64,000 nucleotides of DNA from Aminipila butyrica (GCF_010669305.1 NZ_CP048649.1:868001-932000); one strand, 5' to 3'. Shown: positions 22,697-31,988, counted from the first letter of the stretch. Numbers and translations: made by a program. The notes: generated by a model not told the origin, from the sequence alone.

Positions 22697-23269
22697 ATGA
22701 TATCTATTAAACAGTTAGAGGATTCTGGTATCCCATCAAGTCAAGTGCCTTTGGTATTCGAATCAAGAATGCTCTGGAGAGATTTAACTACTTGGATCCA
22801 GGCATATTTAGTAAGTGTTTTTGCAGGTTTTGGTAATCAAAATTCAGTAGAAGAAAAAATAAGAACAGTTATTGTAAAATTTGGTAACAACTTAAGCACG
22901 GTCTTTGGAGGGGAAATCGGAGAACAATATATTGGGCTTATAACTAATTGGATCAACACGTTTAAATTATTGGTAAATGCACAAATAAATGATGATGCTG
23001 ATACAGTAAATGAATATATGAATCAGTTATACGAAAATATAAATCAAATGGCTATTTTCCTATCAGAGATTAATCCATTTTGGGCGGAAAGTGAGTGGAA
23101 AGCTTTGTTATATCGATTTAATGAAATAATAATTGAACAGTTATCTGCATTTTTGTATAAAGAATATACGAAAAATATAGAGGCATTTGATAAACTTCTA
23201 AATCTTACTTCCATAATTGGTAACTATTATTCAAAAGGCATGCTTAATTACTTAACCTATTCAGGATAA
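22697..23269 (+). CDS. Helical protein, paralogue of 18784-19386
   Basis: 190 residues. RMLWRDLTTWIQAYLV, TVFGGEIGEQYIGLITNWI, FLSEINPFWAESEWKALLYRF and KEYTKNIEAFDKLL align with the corresponding blocks of 18784-19386. AAAAGGAGTTG precedes the ATG. A+T-rich, stand-alone, no known function; the two copies bracket the replication segment. Confidence 0.7.
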   Translation: MISIKQLEDSGIPSSQVPLVFESRMLWRDLTTWIQAYLVSVFAGFGNQNSVEEKIRTVIVKFGNNLSTVFGGEIGEQYIGLITNWINTFKLLVNAQINDDADTVNEYMNQLYENINQMAIFLSEINPFWAESEWKALLYRFNEIIIEQLSAFLYKEYTKNIEAFDKLLNLTSIIGNYYSKGMLNYLTYSG

Positions 23270-23435
23270 TACATAATTAAAAAGCTAAAGCACTTCTTCT
23301 GATTTGTTTAATATTATATTGAGATAAAAATTGTTACTGAAAATTAATGACCGCACACAGAGGACAACTTTATGTGTTTTAATGATATCAGTGAAAGTTA
23401 CCAAGATTTCTCCTTTCATTCACATAAGTACCTCA

Positions 23436-23451
23436 GCCCGCTTCGGCGGGC
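23436..23451 (+). terminator. GC-rich UUCG-loop hairpin
   Basis: GCCCGC-TTCG-GCGGGC, a very stable tetraloop hairpin five bases before the tRNA-like sequence. No T-run, so it may be a processing or folding element. Confidence 0.5.
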
Positions 23452-23456
23452 ACCCT

Positions 23457-23526
23457 GGCAGGGTAGCTCAGTTGGTAGAGCACTGGAAGCGCACAGTTGT
23501 CTCCGGTTCAAGTCCGGACCCTGCCC
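23457..23526 (+). tRNA. tRNA-like sequence with defective anticodon arm
   Basis: The acceptor stem (GGCAGGG / CCCTGCC), D-arm (GCTCAGTTGGTAGAGC) and T-arm (TCCGG-TTCAAGT-CCGGA) are perfect. Only 19 bases separate the D- and T-arms instead of about 22. The best anticodon stem is ACTG/CAGT with an eight-base loop GAAGCGCA lacking U33, so no anticodon can be assigned. Either a decayed phage tRNA or a tRNA mimic. Confidence 0.55.
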
Positions 23527-23529
23527 CAG

Positions 23530-23814
23530 ACGGATAGATTGTAGGTTGTAAAGCAGTCGCAGCACATAACAACCTTCCGAGCGGATGCAAAACAATAGCG
23601 TAGAGTTGTTTAGGAAAAGTATCCTTGTTAGAGGTTGGCAGCCGGGAATAGACCGGCAGACGCAATACGTGAGCATGAGCCAGCGTTAAATGCAAAGCGT
23701 TGAGGATAACACCCAGGTCTTGTACTAGGAGTGCAACCACAGCTGAAATGCTGGGAGTCAAATATTTCCAGCAAAAGGCAACTACAGTAGGAATGTTGGG
23801 GTTGTCTTTTTTAA
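23530..23814 (+). ncRNA. Candidate structured non-coding RNA
   Basis: No convincing gene occurs here, but stems follow one another: AGGTTGT/ACAACCT (23550-23576), AGGA/TCCT, GCCGG-GAATAGA-CCGGC (23640-23656), AGCGTT/AACGC-type pairs near 23683-23703, TGCTGGG/TTCCAGCA (23749-23776) and a final GGCAAC/GTTGTC stem followed by TTTTTT (ending 23814), i.e. an intrinsic terminator. It follows directly on the tRNA-like element. I cannot assign an RNA class. Confidence 0.5.
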
Positions 23815-24217
23815 TTGCCGTAACAGAGGAAAAAGCGCTTTTTAAACTCGTCCGGACGGAGCTTGAAAAAAAAGAGGACAGAATGACAAACCAAGTAAAG
23901 ATTGAAATTTGAACATTTTACCCTCAAAGTTGAAAAAACTTTTTTTATGCCTATATTTATATTTTGATTGAAACCGGTTTTTTTAAAAATAATCGCTAAA
24001 ATCATAAATGCAATAAGCGTAATATCTACACTGAAATTTACACTGACGATTAGTTGCATACTTCTTTCCCCTTTCTCGGACACAGGAATATTTTACATCA
24101 TATTCCGAAAGAAGAGGATTATACTTAAAAAAATCCCAACAAAGGTTTGTCAGTATAATGTGTTGATATTTGTAATATTTGGGAGTATTATAAAAGGAAA
24201 AACGGGGAGGATTGAAA
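23815..24217. other. A+T-rich intergenic DNA
   Basis: About 400 bases with no credible gene; translated frames here are short, lack ribosome binding sites and read as A+T-rich noise. The promoter of 24218-24334 is probably near its right end (GTGTTGATATTTGTAATATT region). Confidence 0.4.
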
Positions 24218-24334
24218 ATGAGATATGACCAAGAAGATCTTGCTAAAGCATTAGCGGAAGAAGGACGTTCGGGGGGAGAAATTGGAGAAATATTGGCACG
24301 CCTTAAAGAACTAGAAGAGGAAGATGACGACTGA
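24218..24334 (+). CDS. Small acidic hypothetical protein
   Basis: 38 residues, one helix with an acidic end (ALAEEGRSGGEIGEILARLKELEEEDDD). CGGGGAGGATTG precedes the ATG and a terminator follows, so it is a stand-alone gene. No family recognised; a small DNA-mimic or excision factor cannot be excluded. Confidence 0.55.
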   Translation: MRYDQEDLAKALAEEGRSGGEIGEILARLKELEEEDDD

Positions 24335-24338
24335 ATTT

Positions 24339-24370
24339 TAAGGACCATCCCAGCGGTGGTTCTTTTCTTA
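24339..24370 (+). terminator. Intrinsic terminator
   Basis: GGACCA / TGGTTC stem (one G-U pair) with T-rich tail TTCTTTTCTT after the small acidic gene. Confidence 0.6.
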
Positions 24371-24561
24371 TATCTGACGATAAGTATGGTATTAAGAAAA
24401 GTTGGTAATATTACTCCTTTTATCACATCTTTATAATTTCTGAGTTTTTTGTGGATATTTCATTATGGTGCATTATGGCGGATAATGTCGAGCGTATAGT
24501 GTTGAAGCCTAGAAGCTTTGGGGATATGATGAAATAAAAAAGGGAAAGGAGACTTGATTAC

Positions 24562-24774
24562 ATGGGTATTCGGGACATATTAAGCCTTATCAACGCAGGG
24601 GCTGACATCGTTATAGACATAAGTGAGCACGGCCAGGGGGATTTAATGTCTATGGCTAAGGCAGTCCATGATAAAAATTGCAGACTAACCATTAAAAATG
24701 CTAGCACAAGAGGGATGCAAGACCTGCGGAGCTTGGTGGATGTGGCAAAAGGAAACATTATTCTGGAACTATAA
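24562..24774 (+). CDS. Small hypothetical phage protein
   Basis: 70 residues (MGIRDILSLINAGADIVIDI ... DVAKGNIILEL), alpha/beta in appearance. GGAAAGGAGAC precedes the ATG; a terminator follows at 24787. No family recognised. Confidence 0.6.
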   Translation: MGIRDILSLINAGADIVIDISEHGQGDLMSMAKAVHDKNCRLTIKNASTRGMQDLRSLVDVAKGNIILEL

Positions 24775-24785
24775 GCTCAGGAACG

Positions 24786-24812
24786 AAGAGCCCCTTTAAA
24801 GGCTCTTTTTTA
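24786..24812 (+). terminator. Intrinsic terminator
   Basis: AAGAGCC / GGCTCTT stem followed by a T-run; separates the early region from the packaging operon. Confidence 0.8.
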
Positions 24813-24845
24813 TTACACAAAACGAAACGATTGAGAGGTGAGGTG

Positions 24846-25304
24846 ATGGCACTTAAGAAAACATGTACATGCGGTAAGCTTATAGACTACTCTGCGCCCT
24901 ACTGCGATGAATGCCAGGCTAGAAGAAAGCAGGAGCAGGCAGCCAAGCATAGGCGCTATGACAAACATATCCGTAATAAAGAGGCCGCAGCATTCTATAA
25001 CTCTCCACAGTGGAAGCATGTAAGAGCAGAAGTAATACGCAACTATAAAGGCCTCGATTTCTATGAGTATTACATCAACAAGCAGATTGTATATGCGGAC
25101 ATGGTTCATCATATCGTGGAACTCAGTGAAGACTGGGAGCGGCGGCTTGACCCTCGCAACCTGATACCATTGGCACAGGAAGGTCAGGGCAACCACAGCA
25201 TGATCCATAAGTTATACCTGAAAGATAAAATAAAAGCGCAGAAGCTGCTATTTAGCCTTCTGAACCAGTGGCAGCTTGAGTTTGGAGGGGGAGGGGGTAC
25301 CTGA
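24846..25304 (+). CDS. HNH endonuclease
   Basis: 152 residues. An N-terminal zinc ribbon (CTCGKLIDYSAPYCDECQARR), then the HNH core: VHHIVELSEDWERRLDPRNLIPL and GNHSMIHK, i.e. the H...N...H pattern with HH of the first strand. HNH nucleases beside TerS/TerL assist DNA packaging in HK97-type phages. ATG 24846 behind GAGGTGAGGTG. Confidence 0.9.
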   Translation: MALKKTCTCGKLIDYSAPYCDECQARRKQEQAAKHRRYDKHIRNKEAAAFYNSPQWKHVRAEVIRNYKGLDFYEYYINKQIVYADMVHHIVELSEDWERRLDPRNLIPLAQEGQGNHSMIHKLYLKDKIKAQKLLFSLLNQWQLEFGGGGGT

Positions 25305-25390
25305 AAAGTTTTAGACCTCTCTACGGATGCCACTGTGCCTCCCTCGCTTGAAAAAAATTCCCACATCAGTCTTTGAAGGAGGTGATCTTA

Positions 25391-25945
25391 ATGCCAACAC
25401 CGGCAAAACCATATGCCGTACTCGTAACCGAAGGGAAATCCCATCGGACGAAAGCGGAACTGGATAAACGAAAAAAAGGCGAAGACGCGCTAGCTACCGG
25501 CACGGCATTAAAGGAACGTCCGGAAGTAAAAAGGAATCCCACAGCACACAAGGAATTTTCACGAATCAATAAGCTGCTCTTAGCGATTGAGAAAAATGAT
25601 GCTATCTACGAGCCTGTAATCAACCGATACTGCATGATGCAGGCCGAATGTCTGGACCTTGAAGTGAAGAGGGAAAAGATTTACGATCAAGCACAGAAGC
25701 TGGAAAAGATGCTGGATGATCTCGGTAGTGATGTAGAATTTGACGAGCTTCGAGCTGTCATTAGTGACTTGGGTAAAATATATGGAGCCATGCTGGCCAT
25801 TGATAAGCAGGTGCAGTCCAAGCGCAAGATGCTTCTGGAGATTGAGAAGGAAAATGTTATGACAATTGCTGCGGCGCTGCGGACTATACCGAAAAAGACC
25901 GAGGAAAAAGAAGATCCACTCCTTAAAGTATTGCGGGGTGGTTAA
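25391..25945 (+). CDS. Phage terminase small subunit (P27 family)
   Basis: 184 residues from ATG 25391 behind AAGGAGGTGATCTTA. The N-terminus PTPAKPYAVLVTEGKSHRTKAEL is the P27-type start, with helical oligomerisation regions after it (KREKIYDQAQKLEKMLDDLG). It recognises phage DNA and activates the large subunit, encoded next. Confidence 0.85.
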   Translation: MPTPAKPYAVLVTEGKSHRTKAELDKRKKGEDALATGTALKERPEVKRNPTAHKEFSRINKLLLAIEKNDAIYEPVINRYCMMQAECLDLEVKREKIYDQAQKLEKMLDDLGSDVEFDELRAVISDLGKIYGAMLAIDKQVQSKRKMLLEIEKENVMTIAAALRTIPKKTEEKEDPLLKVLRGG

Positions 25946-25947
25946 AC

Positions 25948-27636
25948 TTGTTGGCGAAAGCAAAGCAGTATGCGCAGCGGGCTATATCCGGAGAGGAGAT
26001 CACCACTAAAGAAGTTAAAAAGCAGTGTGAATGGTTTTTAAGTAATCTAGAGCAGCAGGAAAAAGAAGGCTATCCGTTTTACTTGGATAGCGGTGAAGTG
26101 AATAAAATACAAGGGATTTTGTCATTGCTTTTCTTTGCAACGGGCTTAGGCGTAATTGGCAAATCTATATTAGATGGTCTGGAAGATTTCCAGGCTTTTT
26201 TTCTTGTCAATATTTTCGGCTGGAGGTTTAAAGCCGACCCCAGAAAATATCGATACCGCGATGTTGTTCTTTTCATTCCACGAAAAAATGCAAAAACGTT
26301 TATTTGCGCAATTATTCTCATCATCCTCATGCTCACGGAAGACGGTTATTCGGAGTTTTATTCCATATGCCTTGACCGGGAACTTGCAGGGCGGGTTAAG
26401 CAGGCAATGACGCAGATCATTCAAGCAAGCCCAGCAATTGAGAAATATTTTAAACTATCGAAAACACTGAGCAGCCCAATCACCTGTGAGCTAACAGGTA
26501 GCTTTTATCAAGCGAGAACCTCCGAAGCAAATCGCAATAACTCCATTCAGCCCAGTGCGTTCATTGCTGATGAAATCGGAGCTTTTCGGGATAAAAGCAA
26601 TATTGATGCGATGAAGACCGGCCAGCTCAGTGTGAGAAATCCCCTCCGGTTTAAAATCACGACAGCCTATGCAGAAACAGAAAGTATCATGATTGAGGAG
26701 CTGGATTACATCCGCAAGGTGTATGACGGCATCCTAGAAGACGACCGGTTATTTGCACTGCTTTATTATGCCGAAGAGGGGCACGAGTGGGATGATATCG
26801 GCTTGCAGCAAGCAAACCCGCTGCGGATACCGGAAAATTATCAAGAAATCCGGGACAATCGCAAAGCTGCCCTCGAAAAGCCTTCGGAGCGTACCGAGTT
26901 CTTAACCAAGCACATGAATGTCTTTGTAAATGATGTCAAAGAGGATCCCTATATCATTTTTGACAAATGGAAGAAGTGCGAAGTAGGGAAGATTGACCTG
27001 AAGGGTAAAGAGGTTGCTGTGGGCGTTGACTTATCGTTAACCACTGACCTGACGGCGGTAGATATTATTTACCAGGAGAACGGCAAGTATTTCGTAAAGG
27101 CTCACGCCTTTCTTCCAGAGAACTCATTAGCGGCCCGAAGAGAGCGAATTGACTATAGACAGATGGAGAAGCTGGGCTACTGTACCATCACCAAGGGAGA
27201 TATTGTCGACTATAACGTGGTTGAGCAGCATATTCGTTCCATAGAGGAGACTTACGGCTGCCGAATTAAAGTTATCGCATCGGATCCCTACAACGCGGTG
27301 CAGATGATGCAGTCCTTAGCAGAAGACTACGAGGTGGTGCTGATTAAACAGACTTATGGCAATCTAAGTCCGCCGCTGAAAAGTTTTCGAAATGATGTGT
27401 ATCTTGGAAATGTGTTTTACGAAAAGAATAAGCTGCTGGATTGGAACATGAGTAATGCCACAACGGTCCATGGCCGTACGACTGACGATATCTTGCTTGC
27501 AAAAGTAAATAAAAATAAGCACCGTATTGACCTGGTAGTGGCCATGATATTCCCTTACAGCCAAATCTACCTGGTTGATAAAAGCGTTGATTTAAGCAAA
27601 CTGACAGAGGACTACCTGAGTATGATGGGGTGGTAA
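25948..27636 (+). CDS. Phage terminase large subunit
   Basis: 562 residues. ATPase domain with the Walker A-like IPRKNAKT (about residue 110) and Walker B AFIADEIG (about 204); the C-terminal nuclease begins VGVDLSLTTDLTAVD (about 356) with further acidic residues at SDPYNAV. It drives DNA translocation and cuts concatemers or circles. It starts at TTG 25948, two bases after the small-subunit stop. Confidence 0.95.
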   Translation: MLAKAKQYAQRAISGEEITTKEVKKQCEWFLSNLEQQEKEGYPFYLDSGEVNKIQGILSLLFFATGLGVIGKSILDGLEDFQAFFLVNIFGWRFKADPRKYRYRDVVLFIPRKNAKTFICAIILIILMLTEDGYSEFYSICLDRELAGRVKQAMTQIIQASPAIEKYFKLSKTLSSPITCELTGSFYQARTSEANRNNSIQPSAFIADEIGAFRDKSNIDAMKTGQLSVRNPLRFKITTAYAETESIMIEELDYIRKVYDGILEDDRLFALLYYAEEGHEWDDIGLQQANPLRIPENYQEIRDNRKAALEKPSERTEFLTKHMNVFVNDVKEDPYIIFDKWKKCEVGKIDLKGKEVAVGVDLSLTTDLTAVDIIYQENGKYFVKAHAFLPENSLAARRERIDYRQMEKLGYCTITKGDIVDYNVVEQHIRSIEETYGCRIKVIASDPYNAVQMMQSLAEDYEVVLIKQTYGNLSPPLKSFRNDVYLGNVFYEKNKLLDWNMSNATTVHGRTTDDILLAKVNKNKHRIDLVVAMIFPYSQIYLVDKSVDLSKLTEDYLSMMGW

Positions 27637-27648
27637 GGAGGTGAGAGA

Positions 27649-28929
27649 TTGAATGTATTAAAAAGAATTTACAATAAGATAATGCAGAACGTAGGGGGAA
27701 GGACAGCAGACATGCAGAGTGGAGAGCTGCTGGAGTGGCTGGGAATTAGCAAAACCCCTAAGCACCTTGTGAGTGAAGTGACCTATTTCACTTGCCTGAA
27801 AATGCTGTCTGAAACCCTGGGCAAGATGCCGCTGAAATTATACCAGAACACAGAAGACGGCATTAAGAAGGCGAAGCCAAACAAGGCTCATCGATTGCTC
27901 AACCTCAGGCCAAACGACATCATGACGCCTTCGATTTTCTGGGCGGCAGTGGAGCAAAACCGTAATCATTACGGTAATGCCTACGTTTGGATTAGGAGGC
28001 AGTTTAGAAGGGCGAAGTACGGCGGCAGTTTTGAAATCATGGATTTCTGGATTATGCCATCTGACAGCGTCCGGGTCTATGTGGACGATTCAGGGATATT
28101 CGGAGCTAAAGGCTCCATCTGGTATAGCTATGTGGATCAATACGCTGGGCAAGATTATGTATTTCGGCCCAGTGAAGTAATGCACTTTAAGACCTCATAC
28201 AGCTTTGATGGAATCCTAGGCATTCCGGTAAAGGATATCTTAAAATCAACCTTGGAAGGTGGTCTTGAAAGCCAGAATTTCATGAATAACCTATATAGGA
28301 CAGGCCTAACCGGAAAAGCGGCGCTAGAATACACGGGAGATCTGGATGAAACCGCACAGAAACGGTTAGTTGCAGGCTTTGAACGCTTTGCAAACGGGGC
28401 TGCAAACGCCGGTAAGATTGTTCCGGTACCTTTGGGGATGAAGCTGATTCCCCTCGATATCAAGCTTACGGACAGTCAATTTTTTGAATTAAAGAAATTC
28501 AGTGCCTTGCAAATTGCTGGGGCTCTTGGTATCAAGCCAAACCAGATTAATGATTACGAGAAATCCTCCTATGCTAACTCTGAGATGCAGCAGCTAAGCT
28601 TCTATGTTGACACGGAGCTCTTCATTTTGAAACAGTATGAGGAAGAAATAAACTATAAGACACTTACAGAAGAAGAGCTCAAAGAAGGGCTCTTTTATAA
28701 ATTCAATGAGAAAGTTATCCTGCGCACCGACAGCCAAACTCAAATAGAGATGTTGTCGAGAGCTGTGAATAATGGAATCTATACACCGAATGAAGCCAGG
28801 GAATACCTGGACAAGCCAAGAGAGAAGGGGGGAGATGGGCTTTTTATGAACGGAAACTATATTCCAATTGAGATGGTTGGAAAGCAATATGACAAGGAGG
28901 GAGGTGCAGCTGATGCCGGAGAAGAATAA
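27649..28929 (+). CDS. Phage portal protein (HK97 type)
   Basis: 426 residues with typical portal blocks: VTYFTCLKMLSETLGKMPLKLYQ near the N-terminus, HRLLNLRPNDIMTPSIFW, the clip/stem region and LQIAGALGIKPNQINDYEKSSYANSEMQ near residue 285. It forms the dodecameric DNA gate. TTG start behind AAGGAGGTGAGAG. Overlaps the protease gene by 17 bases. Confidence 0.95.
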   Translation: MNVLKRIYNKIMQNVGGRTADMQSGELLEWLGISKTPKHLVSEVTYFTCLKMLSETLGKMPLKLYQNTEDGIKKAKPNKAHRLLNLRPNDIMTPSIFWAAVEQNRNHYGNAYVWIRRQFRRAKYGGSFEIMDFWIMPSDSVRVYVDDSGIFGAKGSIWYSYVDQYAGQDYVFRPSEVMHFKTSYSFDGILGIPVKDILKSTLEGGLESQNFMNNLYRTGLTGKAALEYTGDLDETAQKRLVAGFERFANGAANAGKIVPVPLGMKLIPLDIKLTDSQFFELKKFSALQIAGALGIKPNQINDYEKSSYANSEMQQLSFYVDTELFILKQYEEEINYKTLTEEELKEGLFYKFNEKVILRTDSQTQIEMLSRAVNNGIYTPNEAREYLDKPREKGGDGLFMNGNYIPIEMVGKQYDKEGGAADAGEE

Positions 28930-29677
28930 AAAATATTGGGAGTTTAAAGCGAAAGTCCAAGATGAGGCAGATTTATACCTGTACATAGAAATTGCATCAT
29001 GGGGCGCAGGCTATGCCGCTCATTCTGCGCAAAGCTTTAAGCGCGAGCTGGATGCTCTAGGAGAAATCAAGACCCTTAACGTCTATATCAATTCCCCGGG
29101 TGGTGATGTGTTTGAGGGCAATGCCATCTACAACATCCTAAGCCGGAAGGCGAAGAAATGTGCTGTAAACGTCTATGTAGATGGGCTGGCTGCTAGTATC
29201 GCATCGGTCATCGCCATGGCAGGGACCAAGATTATTATGCCAAACAACGCTATGATGATGATACACAACGCTTGGTGTGTCACCTGGGGCAATTCCGGGG
29301 AGCTTCGCGAAGCAGCAGAGATGCTGGACAAGGTGAATTTGACAATCCGGCAGGCCTATTTAAACAAGGCAGGAGATGTCTTAGAGCAAGATGCTTTGAT
29401 AACGCTTATGGATGAGGAATCGTGGCTAACGGCGCAAGAATGTCTTGATTATGGGCTATGCGATGAGGTGATTGGCGAGAAGCAAGTTGCAGCTAAGTTT
29501 GACCCAGCTCTACTGAAAAACTTCAAAAATGCGCCAACTGAATTTTTCACCCTTCGACCGGATGGCGCAAGAGAAGATCCCGAGGACAAGAGGCATGAGC
29601 CGGCGGAAAAACCGGCCGCACAGCTAGATCATGCAGCCGAGAAAGAACGACTTTTACTGGAAATTGATTTTACTTAG
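28913..29677 (+). CDS. ClpP-type prohead protease
   Basis: 254 residues. The ClpP fold shows YINSPGGDVFEGNAIYNIL, the catalytic serine in DGLAASIASVIAMAG (about Ser97) and the histidine in MMMIHNAW (about His118). It matures the capsid. ATG 28913 follows AAGGAGGGAGGTGC; the portal gene overlaps its start. Confidence 0.95.
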   Translation: MPEKNKKYWEFKAKVQDEADLYLYIEIASWGAGYAAHSAQSFKRELDALGEIKTLNVYINSPGGDVFEGNAIYNILSRKAKKCAVNVYVDGLAASIASVIAMAGTKIIMPNNAMMMIHNAWCVTWGNSGELREAAEMLDKVNLTIRQAYLNKAGDVLEQDALITLMDEESWLTAQECLDYGLCDEVIGEKQVAAKFDPALLKNFKNAPTEFFTLRPDGAREDPEDKRHEPAEKPAAQLDHAAEKERLLLEIDFT

Positions 29678-29695
29678 AGAAAGGAAAATAAGAAA

Positions 29696-30883
29696 ATGAA
29701 TGAAAAATTATTAAAAATGCTTAATTCTATTAATGCAAAGAAAGCAGAAGCCAAACAGCTTTTAGAGGATGACAAGGTAGACGAGGCAAAGATAGCTAAG
29801 GCGGAGCTAGAAAGGATGCAAGCCGCTTTTGACATTGCCAAGGATCTTTACGACGAAGAACAGGAAGAAGCTGAGGAGGACATTGCAACCGGCAAGGCGA
29901 AAGAAGTCACTGATAAGAAGGACGGCATCCTAGGGGCTTTTGTTAATGTAGTTAAGGCCGGCATATTGAAGCGGCCCGCGAGCGAAAAGGACCTTGAAAT
30001 CTTAAATCTGATGACTGAAAAAGATCCAAACGGGCAAGGCGTGTCTGATGGTGGCGTAACCGTTCCGGAGGACCTACGCACGCAGATTAAAGAGCTGAGA
30101 AGAACAGAAGATGCTCTTGAGTTGCTTGTTAATACAGAGCCCGTTTCTACGTTAAGCGGCAGCCGGGTAATTGAAGCCAACGCGGACCAGGTACCCTTTG
30201 ACAACGTAGAGGAAGCTGCCCAGTTTCCGGATGTTGATACGCCGCAGTTTATCACGATTGACTACAAGGTCAAGAAAAAGGGAGGCATCTTAAAAGTCAC
30301 CAGAGAACTCTTACAGGATACCGCGGAGAATATCATCGGGTACCTGAGAAAGTGGATTGCCAAGAAGGCAAAGGTCACCAGGAATTTCTTAATCCTTGCA
30401 CAGCTGGAGGAAAGCTTTGGAGGAGCAAATACGCATGCCGTAAGTGGTTTTGATGACCTTAAGGACATCTTTAACACAATGCTCGATCCAGCCATCGCTC
30501 TGGGCGCTAAGGTGCTGACCAACCAAGACGGTTTCAACTGGCTTGACAAGCTAAAGGACCAGGATAAAAAGTACATCTTGCAGCCTAACCCGGTAAATGC
30601 AACGCAGCGCCTGCTGTTTGGCGTGTACCCGGTGATTGTTGCCTCCAACAAGGTACTGAAATCCACTGTTGAGGGAACAGATAAAAAGATTCCGCTGTAC
30701 TGTGGCGATTTCAAAGAAGCAATTACAATCTTTGACCGGGAGACCCTGTCGATTGAGTTCTCTACGGAGGCGGGTGACTTATGGAGTAAGGACCTTACTG
30801 GTGCAAAGGTTCGGGAGCGACTGGACATTAAGACGATTGATGAAGAAGCTGTTGTTAAGGGAGAAGTGACGGTAACTGTGTAA
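29696..30883 (+). CDS. Major capsid protein (HK97 fold)
   Basis: 395 residues. The first ~95 are a charged coiled coil (delta/scaffold domain) expected to be removed by the protease. The rest follows the HK97 pattern, with VTVPEDLRTQIKELRRTEDALELLV, IDYKVKKKGGILKVTRELLQDTAENI and the C-terminal SIEFSTEAGDLW. AAAGGAAAATAAG precedes the ATG. Confidence 0.95.
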   Translation: MNEKLLKMLNSINAKKAEAKQLLEDDKVDEAKIAKAELERMQAAFDIAKDLYDEEQEEAEEDIATGKAKEVTDKKDGILGAFVNVVKAGILKRPASEKDLEILNLMTEKDPNGQGVSDGGVTVPEDLRTQIKELRRTEDALELLVNTEPVSTLSGSRVIEANADQVPFDNVEEAAQFPDVDTPQFITIDYKVKKKGGILKVTRELLQDTAENIIGYLRKWIAKKAKVTRNFLILAQLEESFGGANTHAVSGFDDLKDIFNTMLDPAIALGAKVLTNQDGFNWLDKLKDQDKKYILQPNPVNATQRLLFGVYPVIVASNKVLKSTVEGTDKKIPLYCGDFKEAITIFDRETLSIEFSTEAGDLWSKDLTGAKVRERLDIKTIDEEAVVKGEVTVTV

Positions 30884-30910
30884 GGGGGCTTCGGCCCTCT
30901 TCTTTAGAGA
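30884..30910 (+). terminator. Weak terminator after capsid gene
   Basis: GGGGGCTTCGGCCCTC hairpin with a short T-rich tail; probably reduces transcription into the following connector genes. Confidence 0.5.
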
Positions 30911-30920
30911 GGAGGCCCAA

Positions 30921-31211
30921 ATGAGCGCTGAAACAGCCATGCTTGAGGAAGTAAAAGATTATCTGCGCGTGGATGGATCTGATGATGATTCTCAGGTCAA
31001 GGGTCTTATTTCAGCCGCAGACATTTACCTGGAGAATGCCGGAGCAGTGAAAGACTATGATAACAATCTATATAAGCTTGCTGTCAAGATTCTGGTGACA
31101 CACTGGTATGAGAATCGGCTGCCGGTTGGAGAGGTAACGGAAGAAATGGCCTTTTCGCTTCGCCACATCTTGCTGCAATTGAAATATTGTTACGGTGGTG
31201 ATGAAACATGA
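30921..31211 (+). CDS. Head-tail connector protein (gp6-like)
   Basis: 96 residues with the family-typical EEVKDYLRVDGSDDDSQVKGLISAADIYLENAG and a helical C-terminus. It docks below the portal. Overlaps the next gene by four bases. Confidence 0.9.
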   Translation: MSAETAMLEEVKDYLRVDGSDDDSQVKGLISAADIYLENAGAVKDYDNNLYKLAVKILVTHWYENRLPVGEVTEEMAFSLRHILLQLKYCYGGDET

Positions 31212-31537
31212 ATCCAGGAAAATACAGAAATAAGATTACATTTCTGAAAAGAGAGCATGGTCAAGATGATTACGGAGAGCAGGTAGACGAATGGACAGCC
31301 TTTAAGACCGTCTGGGCAGCTAAGGACCCACTACTTGGAAATGAGTTTTTTAAGGCCGTGGCCACGGAAGCGAAAGTGGAGGTGAAATTCAACTCTCGGT
31401 ACATTACAGGAATCACGGGTGATATGCGAATCCAGCACGATAATGAAATTTACGAGATTCTTTCAGCCATCGACGTTAAATCTCTCCATAAAGAACTTTT
31501 GTGTTATTGCAGGAGGATACCAGATGGTGAAGGTTAA
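31208..31537 (+). CDS. Phage head closure / head-tail joining protein
   Basis: 109 residues. NPGKYRNKITFLKREHGQDDYGEQVDEWTAFKTVWA and SRYITGITGDMRIQHDNEIYEI are the signature of the SPP1 gp16-like joining family. Overlaps the next gene by 14 bases. Confidence 0.9.
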   Translation: MNPGKYRNKITFLKREHGQDDYGEQVDEWTAFKTVWAAKDPLLGNEFFKAVATEAKVEVKFNSRYITGITGDMRIQHDNEIYEILSAIDVKSLHKELLCYCRRIPDGEG

Positions 31538-31988
31538 GTTTAAGATTGAGGGCATGAAGGAGCTGCAAAAGAGTTTGAAAAAGCTTGGTGAAGTTCCTCA
31601 GAAGCATGTCACTTCATCGGCCCGTAAAGGTATGAATATTATTTTGAAGGGAGCTAGATCAAATGCCCCTGTCGATACCGGTGACCTGAAGCGGGGGATG
31701 AAGCTTTTCGGTGAAAAGTCACGCTTTAAGGGTAAGAAGGTATACCGCATCATATTTGATCCTACCATGAACGACATCTTTCAAAAGAAGAATGCGGAGG
31801 GCGAAATCACCGGTTACTACCCTATTTCCCAGGAATATGGTTTTTTTTCCCGAAATGGCAGATATATTCCCGGATATAGGTTTATCCACGATAGCATGGC
31901 TGGTAATGCGAAACAAATGGAAAGAATTGTTGTGGACACCATGAAAACAAAGATTGATCAGGAGATCGGAAAGGCGGGACTGAAATAA
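31524..31988 (+). CDS. HK97 gp10-family tail completion protein
   Basis: 154 residues from ATG 31524 behind AGGAGGATACC. FKIEGMKELQKSLKKLGEV, ILKGARSNAPVDTGDLKRGM and HDSMAGNAKQM match the HK97 gp10-like family, which sits at the head-tail junction. Confidence 0.9.
   Translation: MVKVKFKIEGMKELQKSLKKLGEVPQKHVTSSARKGMNIILKGARSNAPVDTGDLKRGMKLFGEKSRFKGKKVYRIIFDPTMNDIFQKKNAEGEITGYYPISQEYGFFSRNGRYIPGYRFIHDSMAGNAKQMERIVVDTMKTKIDQEIGKAGLK

Noticed and set aside
23331..23537. Open frame containing RVAQLVEHWKRTVVSG
   Set aside because: This is the usual false translation of a tRNA-type sequence; the DNA is the tRNA-like element.
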